From assembly GCA_004297625.1 (NCBI GenBank), contig SCTY01000022.1, forward strand, positions 123,833-187,832: DNA of 64,000 bases, read 5' to 3'. Numbering within the stretch: position 1 is the first letter of the stretch; every line of letters starts with the position of its first letter. The DNA comes from Betaproteobacteria bacterium (GTDB lineage Bacteria > Pseudomonadota > Gammaproteobacteria > Burkholderiales > SG8-39). The notes beneath the pieces were generated by a model, which did not search any database, was not told the DNA's origin, and saw only the letters and a program-made list of their open reading frames with translations. Of this stretch, positions 1-12,456 are shown piece by piece. A program made the translations under genes and the position numbers.

Positions 1-818
1 GTGCGCCAGGCGATCCAGAACTTGCGCAGCGGCGTGAGCGAGATGCGCTGAGTGAGGACAGGGAAGCCGTCGCGCTCGAGCTCGGTCAGCAGCGTGCGAT
101 AGATCGCGGCCATGATGAGCCCCGGGCGCTGCGCGCGCCGGTCCTCTCCGGGCAAGGTGGCGAGCGCGCGGGCGTAGTAGCCGCGCGCGCGTTCGGCCTC
201 GAATTGCATCAGCGACTTGAAGGCGGGCGTCTGTTGGAGCTTCAGGATGTCGGCGGCGTGCAGGCCGAAGCGCCTGAGATCCTCCATCGGGAGATAGATG
301 CGGTTCTTGCGCGCATCTTCGCCGACGTCGCGGATGATGTTGGTGAGCTGGAAGGCGATGCCGAGGTCCTTCGCATAGCTCAAGGTGCGCGCATCGCGGT
401 AGCCGAAGATGCCCGCGGCGAGGATTCCCACCACGCCCGCCACCCGGTAGCAATAGCGCTCGAGCGCGGGCCAGTCGAGATAGCGGGTTTGCGTGAGGTC
501 CATTTCCATGCCGTCGATGATCTCGCCGAGCCTCTCGAGAGAGATGGAATAGCTCTGCAGGTGCGGCGCGAGCGCCTGCGTGACCGGGTGCTGCGGCTTG
601 CCGGCGAAGAGATTCCCGAGCTCGGCGCGCCACCACGCCAGCTTGGCCGCCGCGACCTGCGGATCGCCCGGCTCATCGACCGCGTCGTCCACCTCACGAC
701 AGAACGCGTACAGCGCGGTGATGGCGCGGCGGCGCTGCGGCGGCAGATACAGGAACGAGTAGTAAAAGCTCGAGCCGCTGGCGGCCGCTTTCTGCTGGCA
801 GTACTCGTCGGGAGTCAC
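1..818 (-). CDS. hpnD: Presqualene diphosphate synthase HpnD, 3' end cut by window edge
   Basis: Member of the squalene/phytoene synthase family that condenses two farnesyl diphosphates to presqualene diphosphate, the first step of HpnCDE squalene synthesis for hopanoids. The minus-strand reading frame starts at GTG 818 with MTPDEYCQQK and shows the first Asp-rich metal site (REVDDAVDE, about residue 50) and the second one (NIIRDVGEDARKNR). The frame is open to position 1 and ends in a segment typical of the extreme C-terminus, so only the last few residues are missing. The start overlaps the hpnC stop by 4 nt (GTGA), so the two genes are translationally coupled. HpnE would be expected just outside the window. 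Confidence 0.9.
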   Translation of the reverse strand, partial: MTPDEYCQQKAAASGSSFYYSFLYLPPQRRRAITALYAFCREVDDAVDEPGDPQVAAAKLAWWRAELGNLFAGKPQHPVTQALAPHLQSYSISLERLGEIIDGMEMDLTQTRYLDWPALERYCYRVAGVVGILAAGIFGYRDARTLSYAKDLGIAFQLTNIIRDVGEDARKNRIYLPMEDLRRFGLHAADILKLQQTPAFKSLMQFEAERARGYYARALATLPGEDRRAQRPGLIMAAIYRTLLTELERDGFPVLTQRISLTPLRKFWIAWR

Positions 819-1621
819 AGCGCTCTTGACAACAGAAGCGGCCAGTCGAGTGCTTTGAGGACCGGCCGGGTGTGGAAGACGTCGTAGCCGGCGCGCTCGA
901 TTTTCTCGAGGATCCTCAGGCCTCCCTGGATCGTAGCCCGGATCTCGAGCCCGATACGGCCCGGGAGCGCGCGCCCGAGCGGCGCGCCGGAGAGCATGAG
1001 CTGGCGCGTTTTTTTTACTTGTTCTTCCATAAGTAGACACCATGCCGCATCGCAGCGCCGCTCCGCCAGGTGACGCTCGGTCACGCCGTGGCGCGCCATT
1101 TCATCTTGCGGAAGGTAGATGCGGTTGTCGCGCCGGTAGTCGATGTCCACGTCCTGCCAGAAGTTTATGAGCTGCAGTGCCGAACAGATGGCGTCCGATT
1201 GCCGCAACTCTAAGTCAGTCGTTCGTTTGAACAGGTACAGCAGCAGCCGCCCCACCGGGTTCGCGGAGCGCCGGCAATAGTCCATGACCTCGCCGAAGTC
1301 CGCGTAGCGCTTCTTCTTTACGTCTTGCGTAAAGGCGTCCACCAGGTCCTTGAACAGCGGGATCGGCAACGAGTGCCGGCGGATGACTTTTTCGAGCGCG
1401 CGGAAAAGCGGATCGTTGCTCGCTTTGCCGCGCTCGATGGCCGAGAGGCGTTCCTGGTATTCGTTTAATTTGGCAAGGCGTATATGGGGGGGATCGCTCC
1501 CTTCGTCGGCAAAATCGTCGGCGCTGCGCGCGAAGCGGTAGATGAGGCGGATGGGCTCGCGCAGCGGCGCGGGCAAAAGCAGCGACGCGACCGGGAAGTT
1601 TTCGTAATGGCCGACCGCCAC
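815..1621 (-). CDS. hpnC: Squalene synthase HpnC (hydroxysqualene-forming)
   Basis: About 268 aa, squalene/phytoene synthase fold. In the HpnCDE route HpnC turns presqualene diphosphate into hydroxysqualene. The N-terminus GHYENFPVAS is characteristic of HpnC; the first Asp-rich motif is FARSADDFADE and the second NFWQDVDIDYRRDN. GTG 1621 was chosen because the frame further upstream runs antisense through tRNA-Leu and carries no family sequence. A TATTAT element sits 7 nt before this GTG, so the transcript may be leaderless. It is followed by hpnD with a 4-nt overlap. Confidence 0.9.
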   Translation of the reverse strand: MAVGHYENFPVASLLLPAPLREPIRLIYRFARSADDFADEGSDPPHIRLAKLNEYQERLSAIERGKASNDPLFRALEKVIRRHSLPIPLFKDLVDAFTQDVKKKRYADFGEVMDYCRRSANPVGRLLLYLFKRTTDLELRQSDAICSALQLINFWQDVDIDYRRDNRIYLPQDEMARHGVTERHLAERRCDAAWCLLMEEQVKKTRQLMLSGAPLGRALPGRIGLEIRATIQGGLRILEKIERAGYDVFHTRPVLKALDWPLLLSRAL

Positions 1622-1626
1622 GGCGG

Positions 1627-1634
1627 TTATAATA
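1627..1634. promoter_or_regulatory. Bidirectional -10 element between hpnC and tRNA-Leu
   Basis: The sequence holds TATAAT on the plus strand (1628-1633), about 15 nt before the tRNA-Leu 5' end, and TATTAT on the minus strand (1634-1629), 7 nt before the hpnC GTG. No good -35 hexamer was seen on either side. Read as a shared -10 region by similarity to the sigma-70 consensus; inference only. Confidence 0.5.
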
Positions 1635-1647
1635 CGTTGATTTTTCG

Positions 1648-1732
<85 letters not shown>

Positions 1733-1748
1733 ATTGGCGAACAACTCA

Positions 1749-3050
1749 ATGACGAATGTGGAAACGCTGAACGGCCTCGAGCGCCGTGTTTCAATGAGCC
1801 TGCCGCTCGAGGACATCGAGCGGCAGGTCGACGAGCGGCTGAAGAAGCTCGCGCGCAACGTGAAGATGCCGGGTTTCCGGCCGGGCAAAGTGCCGCTGAA
1901 GATCGTCGCTCAGACTTATGGGCCGCAGGTGCGCAACGAAGTCCTCGGCGATGCAGTGCAGAAATCGTTCAGCGACGCGGTGAAGCAGGCGAACCTGCGC
2001 GTCGCCGGCTATCCGAGGATCGAAAAGAAGGACGGCGCGAGCGACCAGGCGCTCGAGTTCAGCGCGACCTTCGAGATATATCCCGAGATCAAGCTGGGCG
2101 ACATCGCGTCGGCGACGATCGAGCAGCCGAAGACCGCGGTGGACGACGCCGCCGTGAACCGGACGGTGGAGATCCTGCGCAAGCAGCGCACGCGGTTCGT
2201 GCCGGCGGACCGGCCGGCGCGCGACGGCGACCGCCTCACCGTCGACTTCCATGGCACGATCGATGCAACGCCGTTCGAAGGCGGCAAGGCCGAGAATTTC
2301 GTCTTCACCCTCGGGGAAGGCCGGATGCTGCCGGAGTTCGAGGTTGCGGCCCGCGGCGCCTCGGCGGGCGAGACGAAGAGCTTCTCGCTCAAGTTTCCGG
2401 ACGACTACCACGGCAAGGCCGTGGCCGGAAAATCGGCGGCGTTTGAGATGACGGTCGGGAAAACCGAGGAGCCGCAGCTTCCGCCGCTCGATGCGGACTT
2501 CGCCAAGGCGCTCGGGGTGGCGGACGGCGATCTCGGCAAGATGCGCAGCGAGATCCGCGCAAACGTCGAGCGCGAGGTGAAGAAGCGCATCGATGCGCGG
2601 CTCAAGGACCAGGCGATGCAGGCGCTCATCGACACCACGCCGGTGGAGCTTCCCAAGTCGCTGATCGACATGGAAGCGCGGCAGCTGCTGCAGCGCGCCG
2701 CCGCCGATCTGCAGGCGCGCGGACTCAAGCCCGAGCAGCTCAATCTCAGATCCGAGCAATTCCACGACAGCGCGAAACGCCGCGTGGCTCTCGGGCTCAT
2801 CATCGCGGAGCTCGCGCGCGCCGAGAATCTGCAGCCGAAGCCCGCGGAAGTGCGCGCGATGGTCGAGCAGGAGGCGCAGAGCTACGAGAGCCCGGCCGAG
2901 GTAGTAAAATGGTTTTACATGCAGCCCGAGCGGCTTTCGGAGATTGAAGCGATGGCGCTGGAAGCCAATGTCGTCAAATGGATTTTGTCGAAGGCAAATG
3001 TGGCGGAGAAGGAAATTGCGTTCGACGAGCTGATGGGTGCGAACGCGTGA
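1749..3050 (+). CDS. tig: Trigger factor, ribosome-associated chaperone
   Basis: 433 aa. Trigger factor binds the ribosome near the exit tunnel and holds nascent chains; its middle domain is an FKBP-type prolyl isomerase. The N-terminal ribosome-binding domain contains the signature-like [10 protein letters not shown] (about residues 42-51), followed by the PPIase domain ([15 protein letters not shown], about 160-175) and a helical C-terminal chaperone domain. ATG 1749 was preferred to an in-frame TTG at 1734, which would begin 2 nt after the tRNA-Leu CCA. The gene leads tig-clpP-clpX, overlapping clpP by 4 nt. Confidence 0.97.
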   Translation: MTNVETLNGLERRVSMSLPLEDIERQVDERLKKLARNVKMPGFRPGKVPLKIVAQTYGPQVRNEVLGDAVQKSFSDAVKQANLRVAGYPRIEKKDGASDQALEFSATFEIYPEIKLGDIASATIEQPKTAVDDAAVNRTVEILRKQRTRFVPADRPARDGDRLTVDFHGTIDATPFEGGKAENFVFTLGEGRMLPEFEVAARGASAGETKSFSLKFPDDYHGKAVAGKSAAFEMTVGKTEEPQLPPLDADFAKALGVADGDLGKMRSEIRANVEREVKKRIDARLKDQAMQALIDTTPVELPKSLIDMEARQLLQRAAADLQARGLKPEQLNLRSEQFHDSAKRRVALGLIIAELARAENLQPKPAEVRAMVEQEAQSYESPAEVVKWFYMQPERLSEIEAMALEANVVKWILSKANVAEKEIAFDELMGANA

Positions 3051-3673
3051 ACTGGGAACGTAAAGCGGCAGACACACAGGACCTCGGGCTGATCCCGATG
3101 GTCATCGAGCAGTCGGGGCGCGGCGAGCGCGCCTACGACATCTATTCCAGGCTGCTGAAAGAGCGCGTGGTGTTTCTGGTCGGCCCGGTCACCGAGATCA
3201 CGGCCAACCTGATCGTCGCTCAGATGCTGTTCCTGGAGTCCGAGAACCCGGACAAGGACATCTTCTTCTACATCAACTCGCCCGGCGGATCGGTGTCGGC
3301 CGGGCTCGCGATCTACGACACCATGCAGTTCGTCAAGCCCGACGTGTCGACGCTGTGCGTCGGCCAGGCGGCGAGCATGGGCGCGCTGCTGCTGGCCGCG
3401 GGCGACGCGGGCAAGCGTTTTGCGCTGCCGAATTCGCGCGTCATGATCCACCAGCCGATGGGCGGCTTCCAGGGCCAGGCGACCGACATCGAGATCCACG
3501 CCAAGGAAATCCTCTACCTGCGCGGCCGGCTGAACGAGATCCTGGCCAAGCACACCGGCAAGTCCATTGAAGTCATCGCCCGGGACACCGAGCGCGACTT
3601 TTTCATGGGCGCCGAAGAAGCGGTAAAGTACGGTATCGTGGACAAGACTCTGGTATCCAGGGAGAGCACGTAA
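3047..3673 (+). CDS. clpP: ATP-dependent Clp protease proteolytic subunit
   Basis: 208 aa from GTG 3047, which overlaps the tig stop (GTGA). Longer upstream starts would read through the tig 3' end and give a protein too long for the family (about 207 aa). ClpP forms a double heptameric barrel that degrades proteins unfolded by ClpX or ClpA. The catalytic triad is visible: Ser110 in GQAASMGA, His135 in VMIHQP, Asp184 in DTERD. A later ATG at 3098 is less likely because it removes the N-terminal axial loop. Confidence 0.97.
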   Translation: MNWERKAADTQDLGLIPMVIEQSGRGERAYDIYSRLLKERVVFLVGPVTEITANLIVAQMLFLESENPDKDIFFYINSPGGSVSAGLAIYDTMQFVKPDVSTLCVGQAASMGALLLAAGDAGKRFALPNSRVMIHQPMGGFQGQATDIEIHAKEILYLRGRLNEILAKHTGKSIEVIARDTERDFFMGAEEAVKYGIVDKTLVSREST

Positions 3674-3676
3674 CGC

Positions 3677-4948
<1,272 letters not shown>

Positions 4949-5023
4949 CCGCGCGAAACCGCTGCACGTTTCGTAACCTTTTCCGCATTGCAGTACGCGC
5001 GGCATGCGTGTACGCTTTGCGCA

Positions 5024-5055
5024 TTGATTTTTCTGGGGGAACCCGCATCTATAAC
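5024..5055 (+). promoter_or_regulatory. Candidate promoter of lon (sigma-32-like or sigma-70-like)
   Basis: The 140-bp clpX-lon spacer holds TTGATT at 5024-5029, CCCGCATCTA at 5042-5051 and TATAAC at 5050-5055. The first two resemble a heat-shock sigma-32 promoter (consensus CTTGAAA and CCCCAT-T with a 13-15 bp spacer), though the -10 part is degenerate. TATAAC could instead be a sigma-70 -10, but then the spacing to TTGATT is 20 bp. lon is heat-induced in many proteobacteria. Weak evidence. Confidence 0.35.
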
Positions 5056-5088
5056 GGGCGCTCCAACCCCTTGATGAGGCTACTCTAA

Positions 5089-7512
<2,424 letters not shown>

Positions 7513-7520
7513 CCTTCTCC

Positions 7521-7793
7521 TTGAACAAAGCAGATCTGATCGAGCAAATCGCGCAGGCGGCCGAGATTTCGAAGTCGGCCGCCGAGCGCGCGGTCGACGC
7601 GCTCGTCGCGGCGGTGAAGACGAGCCTGCGCAAGGACGAAGTGGTGACGCTCGTCGGCTTCGGCACCTTTTACGCCGGACAGCGCCAGGCCCGCACCGGC
7701 CGCAATCCGCGCACCGGCGAGGCGCTCGACATCAAGGCCGCGCGCCTGCCCAAGTTCCGCGCTGGAAAGGCACTGAAGGACGCGATAAACTAG
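7521..7793 (+). CDS. hupB: DNA-binding protein HU-beta
   Basis: 90 aa, exactly the HU length. HU dimers bend and compact DNA. The start is TTG 7521 ([10 protein letters not shown]); translation from any upstream codon would extend into lon in another frame. The DNA-binding arm motif RNPRTGE with the intercalating Pro63 is at 61-67. No clear Shine-Dalgarno is present, so expression may depend on coupling to lon, whose stop is 8 nt upstream. Position between lon and tRNA-Val is conserved in betaproteobacteria. Confidence 0.97.
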   Translation: MNKADLIEQIAQAAEISKSAAERAVDALVAAVKTSLRKDEVVTLVGFGTFYAGQRQARTGRNPRTGEALDIKAARLPKFRAGKALKDAIN

Positions 7794-7816
7794 CGCCCCT
7801 TCTTTCGAAGGGGTGC
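7793..7816 (+). other. Hairpin joining the hupB end to the tRNA-Val 5' end
   Basis: The arms 7793-7802 and 7807-7816 form a 10-bp stem, with one G-T pair, around a TTTC loop. The 3' arm includes the first six bases of tRNA-Val (7811-7816), which must also pair in the tRNA acceptor stem. No T-run follows, so this is not a typical intrinsic terminator. It may act in processing of a hupB-tRNA transcript or as an alternative fold. Confidence 0.5.
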
Positions 7817-7885
7817 TTAGCTCAGCGGTAGAGCGTCGCCCTTACAAGGCGAATGTCGTAGGTTCGACCCCTACAGCACCCACCA
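7811..7885 (+). tRNA. tRNA-Val(UAC)
   Basis: Acceptor 7811-7817 pairs with 7875-7881, discriminator A 7882 and encoded CCA 7883-7885. The anticodon loop 7841-7847 gives TAC (7843-7845). Canonical D and T arms are present. It starts 17 nt after hupB and lies 25 nt before tRNA-Asp, so the three are probably co-transcribed. Confidence 0.97.
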
Positions 7886-7910
7886 ACAGGTTGTAGGAAC
7901 TGCAGTCGAA

Positions 7911-7987
7911 GGAGCGGTAGTTCAGTTGGTTAGAATACCGGCCTGTCACGCCGGGGGTCGCGGGTTCGAGTCCCGTCCGCTCCGCCA
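7911..7987 (+). tRNA. tRNA-Asp(GUC)
   Basis: Acceptor 7911-7917 pairs with 7977-7983, discriminator G 7984 and encoded CCA 7985-7987. The anticodon GTC is at 7945-7947. G at the discriminator position is the usual Asp identity element. Second tRNA of the hupB-tRNA-Val-tRNA-Asp run. Confidence 0.97.
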
Positions 7988-8002
7988 ATCCCTTCAGCCG
8001 TC

Positions 8003-8254
8003 ATGCGCGTCGTTCTGAGCTCTCTGCCTCAAATGATCGTGATGGCCGCGATCGTCGCCAGCGCGCTCTACGTCCCGGTAGCAGGACTTCTCGCCTTGCT
8101 GGCTTTCGTCCTCTTCGGCGTTTCCCTTCGCGAGTTCGTCACCTTTGGCGGCGCGCTGGGCGCCTTGGACGGCCTGGTGGCGTGGTGGGTCCTCATGCTG
8201 CTGCCGGCGCTGGTCTACGCCGCGTCCATGATGCCGTGGGCGCCGAGAGAATAG
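8003..8254 (+). CDS. Small hypothetical membrane protein
   Basis: 83 aa with two predicted hydrophobic helices (about residues 9-40, and 56-77 with the core LMLLPALVYAAS) separated by a short polar loop. No family was recognised. It begins 15 nt after tRNA-Asp and ends 16 nt before the convergent cyclase gene. Codon use and GC-rich third positions match its neighbours, which favours a real gene, but there is no strong ribosome-binding site. Confidence 0.55.
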   Translation: MRVVLSSLPQMIVMAAIVASALYVPVAGLLALLAFVLFGVSLREFVTFGGALGALDGLVAWWVLMLLPALVYAASMMPWAPRE

Positions 8255-8270
8255 CGCCGGGGGCGCCGGC

Positions 8271-10568
8271 TCATTTACTTTCCATGACCCACACGCCGGC
8301 CCAGTCCGGCGCGGGCGGGGTCTTCATGAGGTGCGCGCAGCGCTCGACGTAGAGCTGCGCCGTGCGGTCGGCGGCGTTGATCTCGAGCACCTTGCCGAAC
8401 AGGGCGCGGGCGCCGGCGAAGTCCCTGCCGCGGTATTTCGCGAGGCCATCGCGAAAGTACCCGAGCGCGTCGGAAACGTGCGGGTACGTCTCCTCGGTGT
8501 GGTAGTCGAGGATCTCGTAGATCGCCACCGGCTGGGTCTTGCCCTTCACCACGACCAGATCGACCTCGCGCGCGCGGTAGGTGCCGCGCAGCTTGCCGTA
8601 GGTGAGCTCGCTCACGAGGATGTGCGAGCCGTACTGCTTGCATGCCGACTCGAGCCGCGAGGCGAGGTTCACGCCGTCGCCGATCATGGTGTAGTCCATG
8701 CGCTTCTTGGAGCCGATGTTCCCGGAGACGACGAGGTCGGTGTTGAGGCCGATGCCGATGTCGATCGGCGCGCGGCCTTCGGAAGCGCGTTGCGCGTTCC
8801 AGCGGCGCAGCTCGCGGATCATGCCGATCGCCGCGCGCACCGAGCGGTCGACGTCGTCGTCGTGCGCCACCGGCACGCCGAAGCCCGCCATGATGGCGTC
8901 GCCGATGAACTTGTCGAGCATGCCGCCCTCGCGCTGGATGATGTCCACCATGAGCGTGAAGTACTCGTTCAGCATCGCCACGGTGCCTTGCGGGCCGAGC
9001 TTCTCCGAATGCGTGGTGAAGCTGCGGATGTCGGCGAAGAGCACCGTCGCCTCGACCGACTGGCCGCCGAGCGCCTCGCCGCCCGCCTCGACCAGGCGGT
9101 CGGCGATCCCCGGGTCCATGTAGCGCGACATCGTGGATTTCAGCCGCTTCTCGCTCGAGATGTCCTCGATCAGCATCATCGAGCCGATGCGCTTGCGCTC
9201 GGCGCTCGTGAGCGGCAGCACGGTGAGGTTCACCGACAGGCGCTCGCCGCCGCAGGCGAGCTCGGTGTCCATGATGATCTCCGGGTGCGAGCTTTCGTCG
9301 ACCTTCTTCAGCTTCTCCAGCACCCAGGGGTTGTCGGCGCCGAAGTAGTCCGCGGCCTTCTTCTGCAGCACGTCGGCCGCACCGGCACGGAGGATGCGCA
9401 GCCCCGCGGCGTTGCAGGTGGCGAGCTTGCCCGCGTCGTCCAGCGTCAGTACGCCGTTCGACATCGACTCCAGCATCGCCTCGCTGTAGTTCTTCATGTT
9501 CTGCACGTCGGCGAAGAGCTTGGCGTTCTCGAGCGCGATCGAGATCTGCGCGGTGAAGGCGCGCAGGCGCGACTCGTCCTCGGCGCTAAACGGGCCGCCG
9601 CGCTTGTTCAGCACCTGGGTGACGCCGATCACCTTGCCGTGCTTGTTGACGATCGGCGTGCATAGGATCGAGCGCGTGAAGTAGCCGGTCTTCTTGTCGA
9701 AGCTGGGGTTGAAGCGCAGGTCGGCGTAGGCGTAGGGGATGTTGATCGATTTTCCGGAGGTGAACACGGCGCCCGCGATGCCGAGATGGTTCGGCAGCCG
9801 GATCTGCATCGATTCGAGCCCCTGTCCGACCTCCGACCAGAGCTCGCGGGTCTTCTCGTCGTTCAGGAACAGGGTGGAGCGCTCCGCGTTCAGCAGGCGC
9901 GTCGCCTCGCCCATCACCTTTTGCAGCAGGGAGCCGAGCTTGATGTCGGCGGTCACCTCCGACACGGTCTCGACGAATTCCATTTCCTGCGCGCGCACGG
10001 CCTTCATGCGCTCGATGAACTGCGCGCCCTGGAGGGCGACCGTTCCCTGGGTCGTCATTGCATCCAGCAGGTCGAGATCGTGCCGCGTGAAGTGCCCGTG
10101 GCGCTTGTTGAGCGCCTGCGCCACGCCGATGACCTCTCCCTTCACGGTCTTGATCGGCACGCAGACGACGTTGCGCGTGACGAAGCCCGTCTGCTCGTCT
10201 ATCGAGCGGTTGAAGCGCGGGTCGGAGTAGGGGTCGTCGATGATGAGCGGCTCGCCGGAGGTGTAGACGTGGCCCGCGATGCCGGTGGTGTTGAGGAGGC
10301 GGATCTCGCGCTTGATGTTGCCCTGCGCGACGCGCGAATAGAGCTCGTTCGTGGCCGGGTCGTTCAGAAACAGCGTGCCGCGCTCGGCGTCGAGTTGCGC
10401 GGTGGTCATGTCGACGAGCGCGCGCAGCACCTCGTCCAGCGTGTCGTAGGCCGCCATGCGGCGCGAAACCTCGAGCAGGAGCTCGGTGAGCCGCGCGCGC
10501 CGGCGCTGCCTGCGCCCTTGGTCGGGCGCCGCGTTGCGCGCAGCCGGCGGCGGCACGTCGCGCTTCAT
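8271..10568 (-). CDS. GAF-GAF-PAS class III adenylate/guanylate cyclase
   Basis: 765 aa, apparently cytosolic, with no membrane segment. Two GAF domains (about 45-185 and 205-348) are followed by a PAS-like domain (about 358-470) and a class III cyclase domain (about 505-690). Metal aspartates are seen in LFADIRSF (Asp513) and KFIGDAIMAGF (Asp557). Lys553 and the YTMIGDGVNLASR segment fit an ATP-using enzyme, but GTP cannot be excluded. The tail after 695 looks like one or two TPR-type helices. The start overlaps the coiled-coil gene by 4 nt. The GAF ligands are unknown. Confidence 0.9.
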   Translation of the reverse strand: MKRDVPPPAARNAAPDQGRRQRRRARLTELLLEVSRRMAAYDTLDEVLRALVDMTTAQLDAERGTLFLNDPATNELYSRVAQGNIKREIRLLNTTGIAGHVYTSGEPLIIDDPYSDPRFNRSIDEQTGFVTRNVVCVPIKTVKGEVIGVAQALNKRHGHFTRHDLDLLDAMTTQGTVALQGAQFIERMKAVRAQEMEFVETVSEVTADIKLGSLLQKVMGEATRLLNAERSTLFLNDEKTRELWSEVGQGLESMQIRLPNHLGIAGAVFTSGKSINIPYAYADLRFNPSFDKKTGYFTRSILCTPIVNKHGKVIGVTQVLNKRGGPFSAEDESRLRAFTAQISIALENAKLFADVQNMKNYSEAMLESMSNGVLTLDDAGKLATCNAAGLRILRAGAADVLQKKAADYFGADNPWVLEKLKKVDESSHPEIIMDTELACGGERLSVNLTVLPLTSAERKRIGSMMLIEDISSEKRLKSTMSRYMDPGIADRLVEAGGEALGGQSVEATVLFADIRSFTTHSEKLGPQGTVAMLNEYFTLMVDIIQREGGMLDKFIGDAIMAGFGVPVAHDDDVDRSVRAAIGMIRELRRWNAQRASEGRAPIDIGIGLNTDLVVSGNIGSKKRMDYTMIGDGVNLASRLESACKQYGSHILVSELTYGKLRGTYRAREVDLVVVKGKTQPVAIYEILDYHTEETYPHVSDALGYFRDGLAKYRGRDFAGARALFGKVLEINAADRTAQLYVERCAHLMKTPPAPDWAGVWVMESK

Positions 10569-10876
10569 CGTTCCAGCTTCGCCCGCAGCTCGCGGATCGT
10601 CGCCTGCAGTTGGGCGATCTCGCCCCGGTCCAGCGCGCGCACGGCGGCGATCGCATCCTCTCTGCCGGCGCTCGCCTTCTCGAGCTCCTCGCGCAGCGCG
10701 GCGATGGCGGCGCGCAGCTGCGCAGCCTCGTCCTGGCTCTCGGCGTACGCCTGGTGCACGAGCTCGTCGCGGCGCGCGCGCTCTTTCTCGAGCTCCTCGC
10801 GCATTGCGACCACCGACTGCCTAAGATGGCGCAGCTCGAGTTGCAGGCCGACGACGTCGGTCGTATCCGCGTCCAT
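10565..10876 (-). CDS. Small coiled-coil protein coupled to the cyclase gene
   Basis: 103 aa from ATG 10876, dominated by heptad-rich helix (segments such as LRHLRQSVVAMREELEKE) with almost no hydrophobic core outside the coiled coil. No enzymatic motif is present. Its stop overlaps the cyclase ATG (ATGA), so the two proteins are made together and may interact. A TTG start at 10894 would add six residues; the ATG is preferred. Function unknown. Confidence 0.75.
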   Translation of the reverse strand: MDADTTDVVGLQLELRHLRQSVVAMREELEKERARRDELVHQAYAESQDEAAQLRAAIAALREELEKASAGREDAIAAVRALDRGEIAQLQATIRELRAKLER

Positions 10877-10930
10877 ATTCCCCCAAGAACGCAAGCATAC
10901 GACAGTAGAGTCGAACAGGTTTGTTGCTGA

Positions 10931-11161
10931 TCAAACTCTTCCTTGTCTGCTGCGCTCGCACTCGTGACGAATGCGGGCAACGCCGAACATGCGCGATTCT
11001 CCGAAGTGCAGTCCGACGAAGATCAGCGAGTAGTGCCGGCGCGTAAGCTCGACTGCAGCATCGGGGTAGGTCGCAGCGAATTGCGCTTCGCAGGGGCCCA
11101 GCGCCTGCCGCACGGTCGGCTGTGCGGCAGAGGCAATCGCAACCAGGGCTCGTGCGGTCAT
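10931..11161 (-). CDS. Truncated receiver-like regulator, coupled to the histidine kinase
   Basis: 76 aa. ATG 11161 overlaps the kinase stop by 4 nt. The N-terminal half (MTARALVAI) and the segment YSLIFVGLHFGESRMF resemble CheY-like receiver proteins whose phosphoryl-acceptor region reads LIVxxLHFDESRMF; the usual Asp is Gly here. The sequence then runs into basic, unrelated residues and stops, about half the length of a receiver domain, so it is likely a 3'-truncated or degenerate gene. The family comparison is from memory. Confidence 0.5.
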   Translation of the reverse strand: MTARALVAIASAAQPTVRQALGPCEAQFAATYPDAAVELTRRHYSLIFVGLHFGESRMFGVARIRHECERSRQGRV

Positions 11162-12456
11162 TCGCCGTGTTTCGGGAAGCGCACGCTCGCCTTCAAGCCG
11201 TGCCCGGCGTCCGTATCGCCGAGCGTGATCGCGGCGCCGTGCGCGTCGGCGACCTGCTTCACGATGGCAAGACCGAGGCCGCTTCCTTCGACGCCTGAAC
11301 CCGGCAGGCGGTAGAACCGGTCGAAGACGCGGTCGCGTTCCTCGGCGGGAATTCCGGGACCGCTATCGCTCACCTGGAGGATCGCGCCGCCTTCAATGCT
11401 CCAGGCCTCCACGACGACAAGCCCCCCCTTGGGCGTGTAACGCAGCGCGTTGTCGACCAGGTTGCGCGCCAGGGTATGCAGCGCCTGCTCCTGCCCGAGC
11501 ACGCGCGCGGGCTCCAGGCGCCCGAGGCGCAGCTCGATCGCCTTCGCTTCGGCGAGCGGCTCGAACTCCGTCACCACGGCCGCGGCGAGCTGTTCGAGCT
11601 CGACGGCGGCCGGCTTTTCGTGCGCGGCTTCGGGGGCGAGACGCGCCATGCTGAGCATCTGCTCGACCAGGCGGGTGGCGCGCTTCGCGCCTGCCTTCAG
11701 CTGCCCGAGCGCGGCGGCGCGCTCCTCGCGCGACTGCGCGCGCTCGATGAGCTGGATCTGCAGCGACAGGGCCGTGAGCGGCGAGCGCAGCTCGTGCGCG
11801 GCGTTGGCGGCGAAACGCTTCTGCGTCTCGAGCGCCTCGCGCAGCCGCTCGAGCAGGCCGTTGAGTTCGGAAACCATCGGCTTCACTTCTTCAGGCAGGG
11901 CAATGGCGACAACGGGATCGAGGGAGGACGGCACGCGCTTGCGGATCGCGGCGGCGATTTCCACCAGCGGCTTCAAGCCTTCGCCGACGATCAGCCAGAT
12001 GAGCAGCGCGAAGAGCGGTATTGCCGCGAGGATCGGCACGAGAATGCGCAGCGCCATCGCCGTGGCGCGATCGCTGCGCAGGCTCACCGGCGCTGCGACC
12101 TGGATGGTCTTGTCCGCCTGGTTGAGCGTGAATACGCGCCAGTCCTGTCCGCGGACCGGCACCGTGGCGTAGCCGTCGGCGCCGGCCTGCGGGAGCGGGA
12201 CGGCCTGGTTGGAAAGGTAGGTGAGCGTCCCGGCGGGATCCCAGACCTGGACGATGAAGTCGTAATCGAAACCGGGAAACGCCGCCTGGCTCCGCAGCGT
12301 CTGGTCGCGCAGTGACAGCGCGATCTGCCGCAGCTGGTAGTCGAACATTTCGTTCGCTTCCCGATGCACGGCGAACCAGGTCGCGCCGCTCGCCGCGAGC
12401 CCGATGAAAAACACCGCGGCGAGCAGCGCTACGAGGAGCTTTCGCCGGATCGACAC
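11158..12456 (-). CDS. Two-component sensor histidine kinase (QseC/TctE-like)
   Basis: 432 aa from a GTG start. Two membrane helices (about 7-28 and 135-157) flank a periplasmic domain of about 105 residues. The dimerisation H-box ANAAHELRSPLTAL holds the phosphorylated His221. N, G1 and G2 boxes are NLVDNALRY, DSGPGIP and GSGLGLAIV. The gene starts 28 nt inside the 3' end of the response regulator gene, so the pair is translationally linked. The signal is unknown; co-transcription with an HtrA-type protease suggests envelope stress. Confidence 0.9.
   Translation of the reverse strand: MSIRRKLLVALLAAVFFIGLAASGATWFAVHREANEMFDYQLRQIALSLRDQTLRSQAAFPGFDYDFIVQVWDPAGTLTYLSNQAVPLPQAGADGYATVPVRGQDWRVFTLNQADKTIQVAAPVSLRSDRATAMALRILVPILAAIPLFALLIWLIVGEGLKPLVEIAAAIRKRVPSSLDPVVAIALPEEVKPMVSELNGLLERLREALETQKRFAANAAHELRSPLTALSLQIQLIERAQSREERAAALGQLKAGAKRATRLVEQMLSMARLAPEAAHEKPAAVELEQLAAAVVTEFEPLAEAKAIELRLGRLEPARVLGQEQALHTLARNLVDNALRYTPKGGLVVVEAWSIEGGAILQVSDSGPGIPAEERDRVFDRFYRLPGSGVEGSGLGLAIVKQVADAHGAAITLGDTDAGHGLKASVRFPKHGE

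Noticed and set aside
8255..8275. GC-rich inverted repeat between the small membrane gene and the cyclase, as a bidirectional terminator
   Set aside because: The stem is short with no T-run on either side; not convincing.
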